NCBI GenBank assembly: GCA_028583605.1 | Contig: CM053333.1 | Span: forward strand, 30,111,302 to 30,175,301 | Length of the DNA: 64,000 nucleotides | Source of the DNA: Dastarcus helophoroides | Lineage: Eukaryota > Arthropoda > Insecta > Coleoptera > Bothrideridae | Reading direction: 5' to 3' | Shown: piece after piece, positions 9,478 through 20,500 of the stretch | Numbering within the stretch: the stretch's first letter is position 1 | Layout of the letters: the number at the start of each line of letters is the position of its first letter | The notes under the pieces: generated by a model | What the model saw: only the letters and a program-made list of their open reading frames with translations | What the model was told of the DNA's origin: nothing | Databases searched by the model: none | Position numbers and translations under genes: made by a program

Positions 9478-10302
9478 CTATGAATATGATCTAACAATCT
9501 GACATTTAAATTTTTAAAAACTTACAGCTGCGCTGTGTCCGTTATTATTATCGTCATAGGTTATTGAAGTTAGTTGAGAGTGAATTTTAGGGCTTTCTCC
9601 TGCAAATATAAACCCCTAACAATTTTCCTTATCAAAACAAATTTCATAAATTTTTCAGTTTCCAGTCAGATACATTAATGTGTCTGGTTGGTGCTTATTC
9701 GATTTTTACTTTTTATTATTAATTAATTATACAAAATAAAGGGCTCATAAAAAGGAATATATACAAATTAGTTAAACCCAAACCTAAGTTGAACAAGCCA
9801 AAAGTAACATTCGTATACAATAAGGTTTTAAAATATAGAAAGTGAACATTTTTCATACATACCATCTTTTTGTGCTAACTGTAGCAACAAAAGGCTTCTT
9901 AAATTAAACATTTTCATCCATCGAAATAGGTACTGCCACTATGACACTAAGATCCGTTATGGACTGACATTTAAAATTAATTTTCTGTAGTTGCCAAATC
10001 TACAACCTAATGAGAAGTGACAGAGTATTATGTCTTTAGCGGAAGTGAGTTGATGCAGTTCGCATTGCAGCGTTATAGACGATACTAGCGCTAGTGATCT
10101 ACAGCAGAACTAAACCTCCTTTGCACGAAAAAATATGCAACTTCTGACTTCCTTACAATATTTCGTTTTTCAATGCCCCTTAACCCCATCTATCATCCAA
10201 TGTGATAAAGCATGGCAAACGTTGTGACTTCCAAAAGTGAAAGTCACAATATTATATATGAAGTGACAACGAATGTTATGAATCTGGTTTGGAAGTGACA
10301 AC

Positions 10303-11560
10303 GTATAGCTTATACATATATACATTTGTAGGAGTCAAAGGATTAATAATGGGAATATAGGGAAGAGTAATTCAGACACCTTTACTTAATTCTTTTTATT
10401 ATATATAACGTCATATAATAAACCAAGATATCTATTGTATGGGTATAAAACAAATTTCGTGAGACCTACAATGTGTTCATCAAGGTGAACACTAAAAATC
10501 AATATGTTATGATTAAGTGAAGGAATATGCGCATTGTTCTTTTCCATAAAAAAAGACAAGGGAAGTTTTCCTGCTTCCAGTCAAATTATGCCTATACTGT
10601 AAAAACAGCACGTTCATTTTAAATATAAGTATTTACATTATACACTTTGAAGTAACATTTTAACAGAACTATTCCTTTTCAATAACCTTATTTAACAACT
10701 AAACACACATGTAAAAAAAATATGTATAATAAATAAAATTATGCAAATTTAGTAAAATGATTGGTTTTTAAAAGGCGGAATGTGCCAAATCCATAAGCTT
10801 GAACTTACAGATTTTACGACACAGCACTTCAACATACATAATATAAATTATGAATAGGTAGCAGATTTCAAAATTTCATAATACACAAAAATTTTTTACA
10901 ATAGAAAAACAAAACTGCAACAAAAAAGTTTGTAGACATGGTTAGATCTTGCACTGCATTTTTGTTCTTCTATTGTAAAAGGGATAAACTAGTATAGTAC
11001 TGAAAAGCAAAAAATTTTAATTGCGAAGAATAGTTTCGTCATTTAAAGTCCCTTCGCGCATCTTCGTTCAAAGATGTCTACAAAACGAGACCGACCCGAA
11101 CGTAAATTAAACCTCAAATTCAATACTATGTTATAAAAATAAGATTGTGTCTTACCGTTCACTAACACAGCTTTCTATATCAAATAAATACACTTTAGAA
11201 TGTTTTTTATGAAAATGAAAAACGGGTATCGCAAAAAGAAATCGGCCAGGCGCAGTAGTTCATATGCCCGTTTATCGATTAGAGTTTAGCTACTTTACAT
11301 CAAAACACGCATGCAGTTGCTCTTCACTTTTTACATTTCATCTTTGTCAAACTTCATTTTCTTTATGTTTTGCTGAGGACTCTCTCCTGTTCTTTTCACT
11401 CCTGGCTTATTTGTCGATTGGGTATCTGAGAAAAAAAAACAATATAATATACAAAGTGGATCAGCAAAACAACAAAGAGGGGGGAATTCAAAAAAAGTCC
11501 AAATTTTAAAAACCTAACATTCTGAAAAATGTCGAAAATTTCATAAAAAATGTAAGAATT
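10303..11560. other. Unassigned AT-rich DNA
   Basis: No gene was recognised. A plus-strand frame at 11,264-11,509 (81 codons) has no familiar domain. The stretch lacks the dense CGA-AATTT motif seen downstream, so it may be ordinary intergenic or intron DNA. Confidence 0.35.
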
Positions 11561-13600
11561 TAAAGTATAGGCGTAGCTAGAATAGGGCAGGGTGGAGCAC
11601 TTGTCCCCCGTCGTTCCCGAAAATTTACATTCAATTTTTCATTTTTCATAATTCGTACATTCCTTGGAATTTTGAAATTTTTTGATAATCTCAACTTTTT
11701 TCGCATTTCGTGATTTTTCACAAAATTTGCCTTTTTAATTTATGGATGACTTTCTCTGAAAAATTTCGAATTTCTTCTCCAAATTTTGATTTTTTTTAAA
11801 GTTTATTCTCTCTCGAAATTTCAAATTTTTTTAAAAATCCGTTTTTGCTTTTGCGATTTTTTTAAAATATCTTTTTTTTAAATGTGGCTAGCTTTCTAAA
11901 AATCGGCCTTTTTTAAAATTTTGACTTCATTTAAAATTCAATCGTTTATGTTCCCGAAAATCTCAATTTTTTCATCAGTTTTCCTATATCTTAAAATTTC
12001 AATTTTTTTCCGAATTTGCTTTTGCTAACAATTACTTTTAAAATTATACCATTTTCTTAAAATCTAACTTTCTGTTCAAAATTCTCATTTTTTTTCTCGA
12101 GGTTTCGTCTTTCGCCCCGACATTCACTTTTTTCTCCAGATTTTTATTACTATTTTTGTAAAAGTTTTTCTTTGTAAATTTTGACTTTCTCTGAAGGATT
12201 TCGAATCTCCTTTTAATTTCGAAGTTTCACTAGGAATTTCAAACCGATTTCTTAAAATTTCGTTTATTTCTCCAAATTTCTCTATTTTTCCTAACATTGG
12301 GATTTTTCTGAGAATTTTAATCTTCTAGAATCTAACTTTCCAAAAATGTTGACTGGTTTCTTAGCGTTTGCTTTTTTTCTTGAAATCTTGATTTTTATCT
12401 CAAAATTCGATATTTAATACTTCTGGAAGTTTCGACTTTTTGCTTGAAGTTCGTCTTTACCGAAATCTTGACTTTATTTCTTAAAAGTAGTCTTTTTCCT
12501 AAAATTTTCCTTTTCATCAAAAATTTGAAATTTTGCCTTAATTCTCAAAATTAATTTACTAATATTCGTCTTTTTTTCGAAATTCTGCTATGTTTCTTTA
12601 AACGTCTTTCTGAATATTTCGACTTTTTAAAATTAAACTTACCAGAAATTTCAGTTTGTACCTCAAAATTAGCCTTATTTTCTAAATTTCGAAATTTATC
12701 TCACAATATTTTATGTTTCTAGAATTGTAAACTTTTCCTCGACATTAGCTTTTCCTTGAAATTTCTACTTTCTTAAAATTCGTCTATATTTCCTAAATTC
12801 TATCGGAATGTTAGTAAAAAAGTCGAGAAAAATATTTCGGTGTTTAGAGAAAAAACTTGAACTCTATTAAAATTTAAATGTCAACATTTAAATAAAACGG
12901 TAAAAATTCCAAAAAAAAAATTTTTAGGCATTTTTCAAGTTTTTCCAAAATGAAATTTGATTTTCTGAAAATTCTGACTGACAATTTCGAAATTATGACT
13001 ATGTTCCAAGTTCTATTTTTTCAACTTCTTTCTCTTAGAAATTCGAATATTATCTAGAAATGTTGATCATTTTCTCGAAATTATGACGCTATTTTTCAAA
13101 GTTCATTTACCAAATGTTCGACTTTAGGTGAATTCCTTACTTTCTTGATTTCCAGTTGTTTCTTCAAATTCATATTATTCTTAGAACTTTAAAATTCGAC
13201 TTTTTTCTAAAAATGTTTTCCTCCTAATTTTGGCTTTTCCCAAAATTGATTTATTTTTTCAAAATTGAAACGAAATTTTAATAAAATGTTATAATTCTGA
13301 GAATAATATTTTTAGAATATTTCGAGAAAAAACTTTCTTGTAAATTTCGATTATGTTAAAATTTAAATAAAATACTATTTCAAGAGAAATATTTTTAAAT
13401 ATTTCAATTTTTCACAAAATTCGTCTTTGGAAATTCAATGTTTTGACATTTTTTTCGAAATTTAGACTTTAATCAGGAAATTCGATCCCCCAAGTTCGTG
13501 TAGTTCAGTTTCAGTAAAAATATACAATATACTTAGCAGGTTTTGTTTTTTTTGCCAATTAATTCTCAAAATAATTACTGCCCCCCTCTGAACAAAATTC
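11561..13600 (+). repeat. Degenerate AAATTTCGACTTTTT block (plus orientation)
   Basis: This is a near-continuous run of short related words: TTTCTCGAAATTTCAAATTTTT, TTTTGACTTTATT, GAAATTTCGACTTTT. The recognisable core recurs every 20-40 bases with strong variation. There is no gene and there are no stable frames. It is the first large block of the motif that dominates the introns of this window. Confidence 0.6.
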
Positions 13601-14440
13601 TGTCTGCGCCCATGGTTTTAATAGTCGAAATTTTGAAAAAAATCGTCATTTTAAAAAATTTTCCAAAAGTAGAAAATTTAGAAATTGTCAAACTTATCAA
13701 GAAGTTCAAAAATTTAAAAAAGTCGAAATTCTCATAAAAGTAGTAATTTTGACTTTAATCGCGACATTTCCAGAAAAAATGTCCAATTTTTGGAAATGCA
13801 TTGTTTTTCAAATTTTTTTTACAAATTTTAAAATTAAAAATGTCATGTTTTAAATCATAATTTCGATAATACATAATTCGAATGACTTGGAAATTCAAAA
13901 CTTCTGAAAAAGTTTTAAATATTTTAAAAAGAAATGTAGTTTTTCTTTTTAAAGTTTTCACATGTGCTCGAAATTTGGACTAAAAAAATTTTCGACTGAC
14001 TTAAAAAAAATAAAATTTCCGAGTTGGAATGGGGGATTTTAAAAAATCATTTCTCTAAACTTCAAAAATTCAATTCTAATCCTAACATCTAACTTGAAAT
14101 TCCTCTATTAAACAAGCAATTTTTAATTATTTTTTTATTAGGATTCAAACTAGTGATGTTATGGAGCTCCGTAAACGTAACCGAAACTGTCGGATATCCG
14201 AAATGAAAAAATATCCGAATCCGTAACCGACATAAATGTTTCGGATAATTTTGGAATTTATTTAAAATAATTTTGATAATTTCAGTCAACGACTTTTTTT
14301 GGGAACTAAATTATGAGACAAACTAGCTGGTATAACACCCGACCTCACTCACTATTGCCACGGTCACTACTTTCTTTAACTTGTTAGATGAGTCTATATT
14401 TTTTATTTTCACATTACTATTTTTATATGTTTTTTTTTAT
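13601..14440. repeat. Motif block with orientation change plus hAT-like subterminal fragment
   Basis: At 13,601-13,740 the motif is inverted (GAAATTTTGAAAAAAATCG), then returns to plus orientation. Around 14,150-14,260 it contains the words GTCGGATATCCGAAATG and ATATCCGAATCCGTAACCG, which resemble terminal regions of hAT elements. Related words occur at 33,715-33,760 and 38,415-38,460 inside the 4.7 kb duplication. Confidence 0.4.
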
Positions 14441-15960
14441 TTTCGCCTTTTGTAAAGATATGAATTTGTCTTAAAATTTCGACTTCAAGTTTTTTTTAAT
14501 CGAACTTTCGAGATTTTTCAAAATTCAGGTTTTTTTTTAAAAATGTTTTTCTTTTCAAATTTTTTAACTTTCCCATATTTCGCCTTTTTTGAAAACTTGA
14601 CAATAAAGATTTTGGATGTCGAGTTTTTTGAAGAATTGAAATTTTCCAAAATTTCAATGTTATCTATAAATTTAAACTATTGCAAAATTTTGTATTCTTG
14701 TTAAAATTTGGGCTCTAATTAGAGTTTAATATTAATTTTTATTAAGTTGTAATATGCATTTCTATGCATTTATTAATAAATATTCATTACTTTGGAAAAT
14801 TTTAACTCTTCAACTTTTTCATGAAATTTTGACTTTTTCAAAATGTTTAGTGCTTTTGAAAATTTCGACTTCTTTTTTGTTTCAATTGTATTCGAAAAAG
14901 TATACTTGTTTAAGAAGTTCGAAATTTCGACTTGTTAAAAGTTTAGGATTTACGAAAATTTAGCTTTTTTTCTGAAATTTTCGACCTTTTCGCAAAACCT
15001 CAAGTTTATAAAATTGCTTTTGTAAAATTTTAGACTTTTTTCAAAATTTCACCTTTTTTTTTCTGAAAATTTAAATTTTATTGAAAATCATAATTTTTTT
15101 TAAATTAAAATTCTGACTATTTTTAATTTGAACTAATTTAAAATTTCAACTTTGACAATTTTCATTTTGTTTTAAATTGCGACAATATCGATTTTTGACA
15201 AATTTTTTGCTATAATTTCGTGATTCTTTTAATATTTTCAAATCTTTTTTGAAAATTTTCTTTTTTAAAATGTCGACTTTTTTCCATTTTAACTCTATTT
15301 AGAAAATTTTAGCTTTTCAAAATTTTGAAATGTTTTTAAATTTTTAATGTTTTCTGAAAATTTGCAAAAATTTTTAATTTGTTTTCTAAAAATTTGCAAT
15401 TAAAAAATTTTCATTATTCAACTTTTCGAAGTTTCGACTTTTTTTTGAAAACTTCTACATTTCTCTTAATTTTGGGTTTTCTTCAAAAACAAGACCAAAC
15501 ATTTTTTCAGATTTTCTTTTTTGACAATTTCGACTTTTTCACGTAATATATAACAAATTGATTAAAAATGTTATTCTTTATATTATTTATATTTTTTTTT
15601 AACCATATCGACTTCTTTGGAAAATTTGGACTTTTTTGATTTCCCACTTTTTTTAAAGAATTCGACTTTCCTTGGAATATTGGAATGTTTTTCTAGAGGT
15701 CGTTATTTTGGAAACTTTTTTTAATTGAAAATTTCGACCTTTTTGGAACTACATTTAAAAATTTCCAACCTTTTTCGAAATTTTCACTTCTTAAGTTCTT
15801 TTTTCAAAATTTCGACTTTTCTTCCAGATTTTGAGTAGTCGGAATTTTCAAAAAAGTCGAAATTACTAAATCTAAATTTTGAAATAAGTCAAAATTTTCA
15901 TTAAATAAAATCAATTTATTGTATTTTTTATAAAATTTTAAAAATAATTGAAAATGTAGT
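14441..15960 (+). repeat. Degenerate AAATTTCGACTTTTT block (plus orientation)
   Basis: There is a dense recurrence of AAATTTCGAC, TTTTTGAAAATTT and variants. The longest frames (about 60-70 codons, Phe/Lys/Leu-rich) are composition effects. Confidence 0.6.
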
Positions 15961-15993
15961 TGATTTGTAATCAATTCCTTTTTTTCCACTAAA

Positions 15994-16040
15994 CATCGAT
16001 AGGAACTATCGATAAAATCGATAGTTCTTAAGAAATGGTT
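15994..16040. repeat. ATCGATAG palindromic cluster
   Basis: GAACTATCGAT and its complement ATCGATAGTTC flank a 3-4 base spacer around 16,004-16,031. Similar ACTATCGATA words occur at 17,128-17,165, so they may mark the two subterminal ends of one element enclosing the BED-like fragment. Confidence 0.55.
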
Positions 16041-16374
16041 TTTAAAGAGTTTTTGTTCCTATTTCTATTTAAATTTCAGTAACTTAAGATTTTAACACAG
16101 TAACTATGTAAACATATGTTATCTTTATTAAAAGAAGACATTGGATAGTGGCAATATGTAATTATAAATACAAGGGAGCCGACCATTTGATGTTTATGCC
16201 AAGTTTTCTTCTCTCGTTGATTTTGCTCTGCTTCAATTTCATAAATTGATGTGAAGCTATCTATGACTGAAGGGAACACACTCAATAAAAACTTATAAAT
16301 TAAGGATTAAAAGTAACAACAGGTTCGAACATTTGGTGAGCTTTAGCCACCCGTCAATAGTGTGCATTCTGTGA

Positions 16375-16520
16375 ATTATAAAAATATGATTTATCACAAG
16401 TATATTTTTGGTAAATTTGTCTGCTGCTTGCAAATTATGTGAAGTAAAATAAAATCGAGTGGAAGCTCAAGCAAACTAAAAGACCATATTAAAAAGAAAC
16501 ATCCAACTAGAGATGGGTAG
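16375..16520 (+). pseudogene. BED zinc-finger remnant of an hAT transposase
   Basis: Across two frames one reads AACKLCEVK and then SSSKLKDHIKKKHPT, which is the C-x2-C...H-x4-H arrangement of a BED finger as found at the start of hAT transposases and ZBED proteins. A shift of one base near 16,447 separates the halves. No catalytic region follows, so only a broken piece remains. Confidence 0.55.
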
Positions 16521-17104
16521 CATAAAGAAATTTGGTGAGTTAACTCAGGTACTCAAGCGCAACAGACTGAGTTGACACATGGCGTAGACAATGCGGGTCG
16601 AAACTTTCGTACGTTAGCGTTACATGGATAACAGTAGCACGTAGCACGCGTGTTGAGATTTTGAGTTGATGACTCGAGAAGGACACGCACAGATCGCTTT
16701 AATGCTTCCGCACATGTGCTGGTTTATTACGTTAATCGTTTAGTCTACTTCTCAATTTATAAGTAACGACCATAAATATTATATGGGTGGCATATTTCTT
16801 ATCTTATTACAATAATGTTAAACCTTTATGGCGATCTCATCTAAAAATAATTATTTTAAGTATTTCTGTGCCAAGTGCTCTACGTGTATTATTTACTGCG
16901 ACCGTCAACCTTGCTTATTGGAGTGATATCGTAACGCAATAACTCAGCGAATTGGCAGCATGAAGCCAAGCACTCCAGCCTATAATCTACAGGTTCGCCC
17001 CCAACACAAATTTCGGCACTTAAAAAGTGTGATAACTCACTCGGCGCAATTGCGTGGCGCAGCACACTGTTACACATCACTACATCCAACACATATATAA
17101 TTTG

Positions 17105-17296
17105 AAATAAAAGTATCGGTAAGGACTATCGATAATATTGACATTTACGTAAGGGGTCTATCGATGTTTGGAGCACACTACAAGTAATGGGTAATTGAAT
17201 TACTTTTTAAGCAACGGTAATGTAATTCATTCCTTTTTCTGAAAAAGTAATGGGTAATATAATGATTCCTTTTTAAAAGTAATTTGCCCAGCTCTG
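17105..17296 (-). mobile_element. hAT-like terminal region
   Basis: The minus strand starts CAGAGCTGGGCAAATTAC at 17,296 and continues with repeated TAATGGGTAA/TTACCCATTAC words. This is the form of many hAT ends (CAG-GGG-type). A partner end could be the AGAGATGGGTAG at 16,508, but the 8-base flanks do not match, so I leave it as a fragment. Confidence 0.5.
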
Positions 17297-17402
17297 ATAA
17301 ATACTCATTTATTCATAAATATTTATTTATATGTAAAATTTAAACTTTGATAAAACACTTCCAAAAAGGTCCTTCTAAAAAAAAAACAAATTGAATGCTT
17401 AC

Positions 17403-17595
17403 CTTGTAGCCACCTCACTTGAGTGGCTGGACCATATCCTTTATCATTCTTTGCAGCGATGCGGAATATAATGGCGGCTTTTGTTGAAGTATCAAGATGT
17501 GCAGCTGCTAACGAAGAATTGGGGACAACGCATGAATTATTAGGACCGCAGTAAACGCGTACAAATGCCAACTGTCCTGGCGGATTTGATTTTTC
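17403..17595 (-). CDS. HCF exon 12 (FnIII 2, second half; last recognised exon)
   Basis: It starts [18 protein letters not shown] and ends [21 protein letters not shown], leaving in phase 1 at GTAAGC. Known HCF proteins have a short basic tail with a nuclear localisation signal after VRWLQ. No exon with such a tail, correct phase and a stop was found between here and position 1. Confidence 0.95.
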
Positions 17596-20500
17596 CTGAA
17601 AAGCAGTTAGTTAATGTTTAGCTCTATCAAGTGCCACTAACAAACCTTTCCACGCACCGCCAAATATACTGAGTAAACCAGTATATCTCCTTGATTAGAA
17701 CTCGGTGGTTCCCAAGATAAATGCGCCCCATCGGCCGATTTCGCAATTTTAATTGCAGACGGTGCTCCCGGGAACCCAGGCAAACACGTCTTGAAAGCGG
17801 AAATCTATAAACAATTACGCAATGAGTATAGCTTCTGGTAGCAGCTCTAAAACAGAGTCAAGCACCGGTCGCGACTCATGTGTCAAGTACCCTTTTTTCT
17901 CAAAAAAATCTCGAAATTTCAACCAAGATTTTTCTGTAAACTTTAAGAGTATAAACAGGAAAACTGAAATTTAATTTTAATAACCTAACTCAAACTCGAA
18001 ATTTGTGTTTTGTCTTAAAATTTTGACCGTTTTGTTTTTAACCTTGAAATACAGATACTTTTTTCAAAATTTGGAAAAATTGTCAATTTCAAAAATTTTT
18101 ATTTTGTAGGATATTTAAATAATTGAAATTGTTTACTTTTGAAAACATATTGACACACAATTATAAGATATTTAAAATTCTTGAAGCGTCACCTCGACAT
18201 CTGACAAAAATGGGCTACTAGTTAGTAGTCCAGTTAATAATCCAAAAATGAAAAAAAAAAATTGTCAGGATAAATAAATTATGGATTTTTTTTGACAATT
18301 TGAGTTTGTCAATTCAAATATTGAAATGTCACTATTTCTAAAATTCTGAATTCGAATTTCCTAAAAAATTCAGTTTTATTGGAAATTTTCTTCACTTGAC
18401 TTTTCTGTCAAAATTTAAAGCGTTTCTTTTTTATTTTTTTATTTTAATTTTTACTTTAAACTTAGAAATTCTTTTTCTAATATGTTTGGATTTTTTTGGT
18501 ATAAATTCAGACTTTAATCACGAAATGGAAATTTCTTTTCAAAATTTTGATTTTATTTATATAAATTAAGGTTTTATTTCCAAAACCTAAAACTTTTTCT
18601 TAAAAAAAATCTTACTTTACTTTTGTAACTTTTCCTAAAACTTTAATTGTAAATTTGAAGTTTCGGCTTTCTCTAGACATTTTGACATCATTTTTGAAAT
18701 TTCGGCCCTAATCACAATATTTCGTATAAATCTCGATAAGTTTTAAGTTTGAACTATGCACCACTTCTTGTTTAAAAATATGTACCTCGCTCCAGTCGCT
18801 TCGTCCAACACTGTTAATGGCAGCCACGCGGAATTTGTAAGCAGTTCCCGGCTCAAGACTTATCTTTGGGAAGTTTGTCACAATAGGCAGATTGTCAACC
18901 GTTAGATCTGTGCCATCCTCAGGTAATAAAAAGTAATTTTGTACATCGCAGCTATTTCCTTTTATAAAACCCACAGTGTACCACGTTTCTTTATCAGGGG
19001 TACTACTATCGGTACTTTCAGTCTTGCCATCTTGAGGAGGCTCTTCTGTTGCAGCTGGTGCCGTATTTGCAACTGGCGGCGTGGTCTCTTTCGAATGGTC
19101 CAAAGCAGCCGATGCAAGAGCAGAAAGAGCATCATCCGATACATTCACTTCTTTTTTATCTTCCTCGTTGATTTCAGGCTCGGAAGGTTCCTGATTAGGA
19201 TTAAATCCGCTGTCATATTCCGCTTCGCCTTCGGCATTAGCTTCGCCGTCTACTTCAGGTTTTACGTCCATTTCTTCATTCTTTAAGAATGTGTCGTCAC
19301 TGAATGAATCTTGTTTGTTATCTGTCTCTTCGGTTGCCATTTTTTCTTCCCCAGGCGCTTCCTCTGGCAATTTAAGCGTACCATTCATGTTTGTTTCGCT
19401 AGTGGTGTTCTCTTCAGTTGAAGAATTTTCAGGATGCGTCTCTGTGGTATCTTTACTACCACCTTTTAATCCGCCCCTATAGCCGAATCCGGCATTATCC
19501 AACGGAAAGTAATATAAAGGTGCTCCGCCTTTTAAACTTAAATGCATGCTACCTCCAAACAGACCCGCAGCTGCAGTTTCCATAGGTGCTGATGCCTCAC
19601 TCGCAACTGGAGTTTCCGCAGGTGATGAATCATCGGTAAGCATGATAGATGATTCTGTGGACATATTAATTTCATCTTCCTGACTTGATGAAGACAGCTC
19701 CTCTTTTTCTGGTTCTGGGTCTATCAAACCCGCCTCCGCCGCTAGAGCTGCTAATGCAGCGTCTGTTGTGGCAGGACCATCAAAGGAAGTGGAAGCTAGA
19801 AAAAAAATTACTCAGTACTAATCACAGAAGCTTCAAACATTAAAAACATTAAAAAATAATTTGTTTTATGAACAAAATCCTGACAAAAGAGACGCGGCCC
19901 TCTGTCATGCATTTCACATTTATTTATGACCTTTCTTTTCTTATTATTCCAATCTTGAAAAACAAACTAAAAATAAACATTGATTTTAGTAGCGACGATA
20001 TGCATGTAGTGTTTATCCCAATATTCAATGAAAATAATTGCAAAGTTTTCCTAGACCGGAATTTACATTTTGCAGATAGGTACTGGAACAGGGACCGCAC
20101 TTTGGAAAACGCTATTGGTAATACAAAGTCAGTCTGACTTTAAGAAAAGCAACTCTCTAATCAAGGTTTCCTAAACCATTTCTACAAAGGAACGTTCAGC
20201 AAACTAAAAATAATTACAAAACACTTTTGCATTTTGCAAATTAGGCAACCACTGCACCAGAACCTACACCAATTTATGGAATTTTAAAAAAATTCCCTTT
20301 TTTTTTTCTAAAACATACGAACTTGTGACTTTTTGAAATTTCGAAAAATCTCGAAACTGAACAATTTCGAATTTGGTGTGCAAATAGGAAAAATCACAAC
20401 TTTAAACTGTTGGAAACAGTTAAAACATCCAAAAAACTTATTTCGTATGAAAAATTTCCTCAAAATTTTAAGTTTAGTCTTAAAAACAAAAACCTTGTTC

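Larger units (their letters stand above)
5885..9911 (-). pseudogene. Seven-exon Crypton-like tyrosine recombinase (decayed)
   Basis: Splice-consistent exons on the minus strand are 9,911-9,863 (starts MFNLRSLLLLQ), 9,599-9,526, 9,477-7,037, 6,978-6,821, 6,437-6,327, 6,212-6,153 and 6,111-5,885. All six introns have GT-AG ends and the phases match. Domains in order are an acidic N-terminus, a C2H2-like finger, a second Cys/His motif (YCKGLYLKSYLKRH once the insertion is ignored), a tyrosine-recombinase core and a SANT/Myb-like tail (SSWCDEEIRLVEDKF). Lesions are a +1 shift near 8,688, a 222 bp insertion (8,364-8,585), a frameshift in the T run at 8,089-8,095, and in-frame TAA codons at 7,486-7,488 and 7,102-7,104. 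This domain order is known to me from unnamed animal proteins. The recombinase assignment rests on the catalytic boxes. Confidence 0.75.
5812..10302 (-). mobile_element. Crypton-like tyrosine-recombinase element
   Basis: The seven-exon recombinase gene is bounded by GTTGTCACTTCC at 5,812-5,823 and its exact complement GGAAGTGACAAC at 10,291-10,302. A second subterminal copy of AAGTGACAAC lies at 10,261-10,270 and a related GTGACTTCC at 10,224. Cryptons as described lack terminal inverted repeats, so whether these are true ends or recombinase/regulatory sites is open. The left flank is a (TA)n run and the right flank is also TA-rich. The copy is inactive. Confidence 0.5.

Noticed and set aside
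16889..17092. 67-codon minus frame (GGEPVDYRLECLAS) as a possible last HCF exon
   Set aside because: No acidic/basic tail, no splice fit, and it lies between hAT-like fragments.
19868..20137. 89-codon plus frame in HCF intron 9
   Set aside because: No recognisable domain and no splice or start context.
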